Positions 6,446-9,202 of a stretch of 9,202 nucleotides of DNA are shown in pieces (position 1 is the stretch's first letter; each line of letters starts with the position of its first letter). This DNA comes from an uncultured Eubacteriales bacterium. Its GTDB lineage: Bacteria; Bacillota; Clostridia; Christensenellales; CAG-917. Under the pieces are notes generated by a model. The model did not search any database and had not been told where the DNA came from. It saw only the letters and a program-made list of their open reading frames with translations. The translations under genes were made by a program, and so were the position numbers. Location: positions 1-9,202 of the forward strand of contig URIX01000057.1 of the NCBI GenBank assembly GCA_900547975.1. Reading direction: 5' to 3'.

Positions 6446-7642
6446 TTATTGCAAAAACGAGTGACTTTCAAAAGTCACGGCGTGCGACACCCCCGGTATC
6501 GTTTCCTTTTGAAGCGGCGTATCTTTGTTTAAGAGCGCGCCCGTCGGAACGAGAAGCACCCTTTTCAACTCGCCTCTCTGCATTTTTTTGAGTATATAAG
6601 AATTGAACACGGTATTCACGCACCCTGCCCCCGAACCGCCCTGAAAGGTCTTTTGCTCTGCCGTAAAATAACTTGCGCCGCAATCCATATAGCATTTCGG
6701 CAAGGTTATTCCCTCTTTCGAAAGCAGATATTCGAGCATTTCCATTCCGTGTCTGCCCAAATCTCCCGTAAAAATGCCGTCGTAATAGTCGGGAGAACGC
6801 CCCGATTCCTCGAAATGAGTCACAATCGTGTCGCAAGCGGCGGGAGCCATGGCCGCGCCCATATTCGCTTCGTCGTCTATGCCCAAATCCACGACTTTGC
6901 CCATCGTTCCGCCCGTCACGGTAACGTAATGAGTGTTCGGCTGTGCGTAATCGTTGCTTTCTCTCTCGAAATTTTCCTCGACGATGTTCGATTTTTCCTT
7001 ATCTATGACTTTTTTCTGCTTTTCGATGCTCTTTTTGTACTTTTCAAGCGTCTTTTGGTCGATATTCATATTTTCGTCAATAGCGATAATATCATCCTCG
7101 TACACTCTTTCGTTCATCATTGACGGCTTTTCGCTCGACAAAACCGTACAACCTGCGCCCGTAACCGTCCATTGCGACGTGGGCGGGCGCTGATTGCCGA
7201 GTTCGAGCGGAAAACGGTATTGCCTTTCCGCCGACGCAAAGTGACTCGAAGTCGAACAAGTGATATTTTTCGCAAATCCGCCGTCAATGAGCATAGACCC
7301 GACGATAATGCTTTCGCTGAACGTCGAACAAGCGTTGTAAAGCCCCAAAAACGCACACGGAAAATTGCGCGCGGCAAGCGACGTTGCGGCAAGTTCGTTG
7401 AGCAAATCGCCGCCGAGCATTATATCTATATTCTCTCGTTTTAATCCCGCCTTTTTGATTGCGCCGCTCACAGCGTCACGGTGCATTTTGCTTTCGCATT
7501 TCTCGTACGATTTTTCGCACCAAATATCGTTTTTAAGCACGATGTCAAACTTGTCCGCAAAGTTTCCGTCACCCTCTTTCGGTCCTACGATTGTAAATCC
7601 GCTTTTGAGATATATAGGGTTAGATAACTGAAAAGTCCTCAT
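6446..7642 (-). CDS. spoVAD: Stage V sporulation protein AD with internal insertion
   Basis: SpoVAD is a thiolase-fold protein that binds dipicolinic acid and associates with the membrane SpoVA proteins in the forespore. Conserved blocks include AGDLLN-like LGGDLLNELAA (76-86), LYNACSTFSES (101-111, with the thiolase-type Cys105), IDGGFAKNITCSTSSHFASAERQYRFP (119-145), TVTGAGCTVLS (159-169), GKVVDLGIDDEANMGAAMAPAA (248-269), FTGDLG (291-296), GGSGAGC (335-341) and VPTGALLNKDTPLQKE (365-380). At 398 residues it is about 60 longer than typical SpoVAD (near 338). The extra length is one block, roughly residues 176-235, lying between TVLSSEKPS and VTVTGGTMGKVVDLG; it is very charged and looks helical. 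A GAGGTGG ribosome site precedes the start, overlapping the end of spoVAC. The rest of the protein looks intact. Confidence 0.95.
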   Translation of the reverse strand: MRTFQLSNPIYLKSGFTIVGPKEGDGNFADKFDIVLKNDIWCEKSYEKCESKMHRDAVSGAIKKAGLKRENIDIMLGGDLLNELAATSLAARNFPCAFLGLYNACSTFSESIIVGSMLIDGGFAKNITCSTSSHFASAERQYRFPLELGNQRPPTSQWTVTGAGCTVLSSEKPSMMNERVYEDDIIAIDENMNIDQKTLEKYKKSIEKQKKVIDKEKSNIVEENFERESNDYAQPNTHYVTVTGGTMGKVVDLGIDDEANMGAAMAPAACDTIVTHFEESGRSPDYYDGIFTGDLGRHGMEMLEYLLSKEGITLPKCYMDCGASYFTAEQKTFQGGSGAGCVNTVFNSYILKKMQRGELKRVLLVPTGALLNKDTPLQKETIPGVSHAVTFESHSFLQ

Positions 7643-7651
7643 TTTGCCACC

Positions 7652-8095
7652 TCACATATAAACGAAACAGCCGATTAGTCCGACGATAAAACTCGCAACC
7701 ACACCGAACACGATGATAGGACCTGCGATAACGAACATTTTTGCACATACGCCGAAAAACACGCCCTCGCGATTGTATTCCATCGCAGGCGAAACCACCG
7801 AATTTGCAAATCCCGTAATGGGAATAATCGAGCCGCCACCCGCAAAATGTCCGAGTTTGTCGTAAAGTCCGAGCGCAGTGAATAAACTTCCGAGAAAAAT
7901 CATTATGCAACTTTCAAAAATCGCAACGTTTTTATCGCTCATATCCTTGAAAATGAGCCGCAAAATATCGCCGATCCCCTCACCGATACAACAAATTATG
8001 CCGCCGACCAAAAACGCCGCAAGCAAAGTTCGCACCATCGGCGATTTCGGTGCGTTTTCTTTCACGTATTGTTGATATTCGATTCTGTCAATCAT
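7652..8095 (-). CDS. spoVAC: Stage V sporulation protein AC
   Basis: This 147-residue membrane protein is SpoVAC, the component shown in Bacillus to behave as a mechanosensitive channel for dipicolinic acid release. The sequence has the family opening (EYQQYVKENAPKSPMVR, 6-22), then membrane segments near 23-48, 57-77 and 111-146. The conserved loop YDKLGHFAGGGSIIPITGFANSVVSPAMEY (78-107) is present in full, including the GGGSIIPITGFANS core. The length is as expected. It starts with ATG at 8095, with GAAGG about 7 nt upstream, and that start overlaps the stop of a small upstream ORF by 4 nt. Its stop lies 9 nt before spoVAD, so the two genes form one transcription unit. Expression in the forespore under sigma-G is expected from the family, but I see no convincing sigma-G box. 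Confidence 0.96.
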   Translation of the reverse strand: MIDRIEYQQYVKENAPKSPMVRTLLAAFLVGGIICCIGEGIGDILRLIFKDMSDKNVAIFESCIMIFLGSLFTALGLYDKLGHFAGGGSIIPITGFANSVVSPAMEYNREGVFFGVCAKMFVIAGPIIVFGVVASFIVGLIGCFVYM

Positions 8096-8265
8096 AAATT
8101 GCCTTCGCCTTTTCCCGCATTGTTTATCTCGCTTCCGCCGTCGCCCACAGCGTTTCCCTCACGCCCTTCGACAACCCCTTCGGCATTTTGCATTTTTTTG
8201 AAAAACACCTCTTTATCTTCCACGTTTTTTGAAAACAATGCGTCCATATCTGCAATATTTGCCAT
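8092..8265 (-). CDS. Possible small protein upstream of spoVAC (57 aa)
   Basis: An uninterrupted 57-codon ORF begins MANIADMDALFSKNVEDKEV and ends with KGEGNL. Its TGA stop overlaps the spoVAC ATG as ATGA, the arrangement of a translationally coupled gene. The product is hydrophilic, acidic and then Gly/Glu/Asn-rich, with no membrane segment. I do not recognise a family. Against it, there is no ribosome site upstream of the ATG, and a 6-codon ORF (ATG at 8282) ends in a TAATG overlap at this start. It could be a real sporulation small protein, a remnant, or a translated leader that feeds ribosomes to spoVAC. Confidence 0.35.
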   Translation of the reverse strand: MANIADMDALFSKNVEDKEVFFKKMQNAEGVVEGREGNAVGDGGSEINNAGKGEGNL

Positions 8266-8571
8266 TATCGATATTTTTTAGACATAAAAAACCGAATCAG
8301 ATATTTGACAAAATAATTAAATTTAATTGCAAGCAATTCAAGTTTGGAAATCAAACAAAAAATTAGTAATAGATATTGGTAATAAAATCTGTAAATATTT
8401 CAATAAAATCATTAATGATTTATCAAAAAGCATACATATTGTATAAATAGTTGTTCAAATCCACCATCTCGCACCATAGAAAATCGCCTATTTGCCACCA
8501 AGCAAGCGATATAGCGGAATTGTGGCTTGAACTTTGTCCATCTGTAAACTGATAGCGTATATCGGTTGCGC
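8266..8571. other. AT-rich intergenic spacer without a supported gene
   Basis: The part from about 8281 to 8455 is visibly far richer in A and T than the neighbouring genes. It contains AAATCATTAATGATTT (8406-8421), a perfect 16-bp palindrome, and AATTGC-AA-GCAATT near 8326-8339. From about 8456 to 8571 composition returns to average. A minus-strand reading frame there shows no recognisable family and runs into the repeat array. The promoter of the spoVA cluster should lie in this spacer, but no clear sigma-G element can be pointed to. Confidence 0.5.
8406..8421. repeat. 16-bp perfect palindrome
   Basis: AAATCATTAATGATTT is its own reverse complement. It is a possible operator for a dimeric regulator about 140 bp upstream of the small ORF before spoVAC. 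In such AT-rich DNA a chance origin cannot be excluded. Confidence 0.4.
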
Positions 8572-8748
8572 GGTGGAGAGGCGTGGATTCGTCCAACAGC
8601 GTAGCGTGCAAGTTTACTTGCATAAGCGAAGCGTGCAGACCGAAAGGTGGTTCGACACGCAATGCGTGTGGCTGTTTTTCAAAAAAAACAGCCTAATCCA
8701 CCCCCTTTCACATACAAAAAAGCACATCTTGCGATGTGCTTTTTTGCT
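8572..8748 (-). repeat. tRNA-tail repeat unit, distal copy
   Basis: The unit begins at 8572-8591 with a 20-nt sequence differing at one base from the 3' end of tRNA-Tyr (8917-8936). It then holds a TGCAAG/CTTGCA hairpin (8607-8622), a cgaa/ttcg hairpin (8641-8654), an ACACGCA/TGCGTGT hairpin (8655-8669), a GGCTG..CAGCC hairpin (8670-8693) and an intrinsic terminator (8716-8745). From 8640 onward it matches the second unit with one substitution and three homopolymer indel bases. The part before 8640 is much more diverged. Confidence 0.7.
8716..8745. terminator. Terminator-like hairpin in distal repeat unit
   Basis: A6-GCACATC pairs with GATGTGC-T6 around the loop TTGC, a perfect 13-bp stem flanked on each strand by a U-run. 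It could terminate transcription in both directions. It lies 168 bp from the equivalent hairpin at 8884-8913. Confidence 0.65.
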
Positions 8749-8915
8749 GGTAAAGTGGATTCGTTTAATAGCGCAGGGCTGCACTTGTGCAATTCGCCCA
8801 AGCGTCAGCACCGAAAGGTGGTTCGACACGCAATGCGTGTGGCTGTTTTTCAAAAAACAGCCTAATCCACCCCTTTCACATACAAAAAAGCACATCTTGC
8901 GATGCGCTTTTTTGC

Positions 8916-8916
<1 letters not shown>
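8749..8916 (-). repeat. tRNA-tail repeat unit, proximal copy
   Basis: This second unit starts with a shortened tRNA-Tyr tail (8749-8763, keeping GGT and GTGGATTCG). It contains a TGCAC/GTGCA hairpin (8780-8791), then the same series as the first unit: cgaa/ttcg, ACACGCA/TGCGTGT, GGCTG..CAGCC (8841-8862) and terminator (8884-8913). It abuts the real tRNA-Tyr gene. Positions 8811-8918 are nearly identical to 8640-8750. Confidence 0.7.
8884..8913 (-). terminator. Intrinsic terminator of the tRNA operon
   Basis: This hairpin begins 3 nt after the CCA end of tRNA-Tyr on the minus strand. The stem is 13 bp with a 4-nt loop and ends in six U residues. One position differs from the copy at 8716-8745: it forms a G-U pair in minus-strand RNA but an A-C mismatch in plus-strand RNA. 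That fits selection on the minus-strand transcript. Confidence 0.8.
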
Positions 8917-9000
<84 letters not shown>

Positions 9001-9003
9001 GTA

Positions 9004-9079
9004 TGGAGCTGGTGATCGGAATCGAACCAACAACCTACTGATTACAAATCAGTTGCTCTGCCTGTTGAGCTACACCAGC
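9004..9079 (-). tRNA. tRNA-Thr(TGT)
   Basis: The 76-nt cloverleaf has acceptor GCTGGTG paired with CACCAGC, D stem GCTC/GAGC, anticodon stem ACTGA/TCAGT with loop TTTGTAA (anticodon TGT), and T arm GTTGG-TTCGATT-CCGAT with two G-U pairs. Discriminator U and CCA are encoded. Spacers are 12 nt to tRNA-Phe upstream and 3 nt to tRNA-Tyr downstream. Confidence 0.97.
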
Positions 9080-9091
9080 GTATTGAGTTGT

Positions 9092-9167
9092 TGGTGCCTC
9101 GGGGCGGACTCGAACCACCGACACAGGGATTTTCAGTCCCTTGCTCTACCAACTGAGCTATCGAGGC
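9092..9167 (-). tRNA. tRNA-Phe(GAA)
   Basis: The 76-nt cloverleaf has acceptor GCCTCGA against CCGAGGC, with an A-C mismatch at the innermost pair. The D stem is GCTC/GAGC, the anticodon stem AGGGA/TCCCT with loop CTGAAAA (anticodon GAA), and the T arm GGTGG-TTCGAGT-CCGCC. Discriminator A and CCA are encoded. It lies 15 nt downstream of the partial tRNA at the window edge. Confidence 0.97.
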
Positions 9168-9182
9168 ATATAGATAAAAAAA

Positions 9183-9202
9183 TGGCGACCTGGAACGGGC
9201 TC
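9183..9202 (-). tRNA. tRNA 3' end, probably tRNA-Asp (partial)
   Basis: Only the last 20 nt of a tRNA gene are inside the window: the end of the T loop, T-stem strand CCGTT, acceptor strand CCAGGTC, discriminator G and encoded CCA. A G discriminator with this acceptor strand fits bacterial tRNA-Asp. The anticodon is outside the window, so the identity is inferred. Confidence 0.7.

Noticed and set aside
8423..8662. 79-residue minus-strand ORF
   Set aside because: It has no recognisable family and no ribosome site, and it begins inside the hairpin-rich repeat unit.

Overview
The window comes from a spore-forming, low-to-moderate-GC member of the Firmicutes, most likely an uncultured Clostridia lineage. 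The main evidence is a compact spoVAC-spoVAD-spoVAE cluster without the extra spoVA genes of Bacillus, a YunB-type sporulation protein, a RarA with the clostridial-style MDLFD N-terminus, and tRNA genes with encoded CCA ends.

Layout. Positions 1-136 hold a structured, unidentified intergenic element. Positions 137-5000 are a minus-strand block, in transcription order: rarA, a two-gene ABC exporter (ATPase, then permease), ruvX, and a DUF1292 (YrzB-like) gene ending in a strong intrinsic terminator. The two ABC genes and ruvX are tightly packed (7-nt gap, then a 4-nt overlap). The DUF1292 gene has its own sigma-A-like promoter. rarA and yunB are divergent and share a 65-95 bp intergenic region. 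A strong sigma-A-like promoter for rarA lies so close to the start codon that the mRNA should be leaderless or nearly so.

Positions 5096-8265 are the sporulation region. yunB (plus) converges on spoVAC-spoVAD-spoVAE (minus), whose products belong to the forespore inner-membrane machinery for dipicolinic acid movement. SpoVAD carries an unusual insertion of about 60 residues, charged and probably helical. A 57-codon ORF, too short for ordinary gene calling, overlaps the spoVAC start by ATGA and may be a small gene.

Positions 8266-8571 are AT-rich with no convincing gene. Positions 8572-8915 hold two related units of about 170 bp, each beginning with a copy of the tRNA-Tyr 3' end and containing several hairpins, including an intrinsic terminator. 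This array lies directly downstream of a minus-strand tRNA cluster, in transcription order: tRNA-Asp (cut by the window edge), tRNA-Phe(GAA), tRNA-Thr(TGT), tRNA-Tyr(GTA).

No complete mobile element, CRISPR array or defence system is visible. The most notable signals are the tRNA-tail repeat array, the SpoVAD insertion, the leaderless-type rarA promoter, the small ORF before spoVAC, and the folded element at the left edge.
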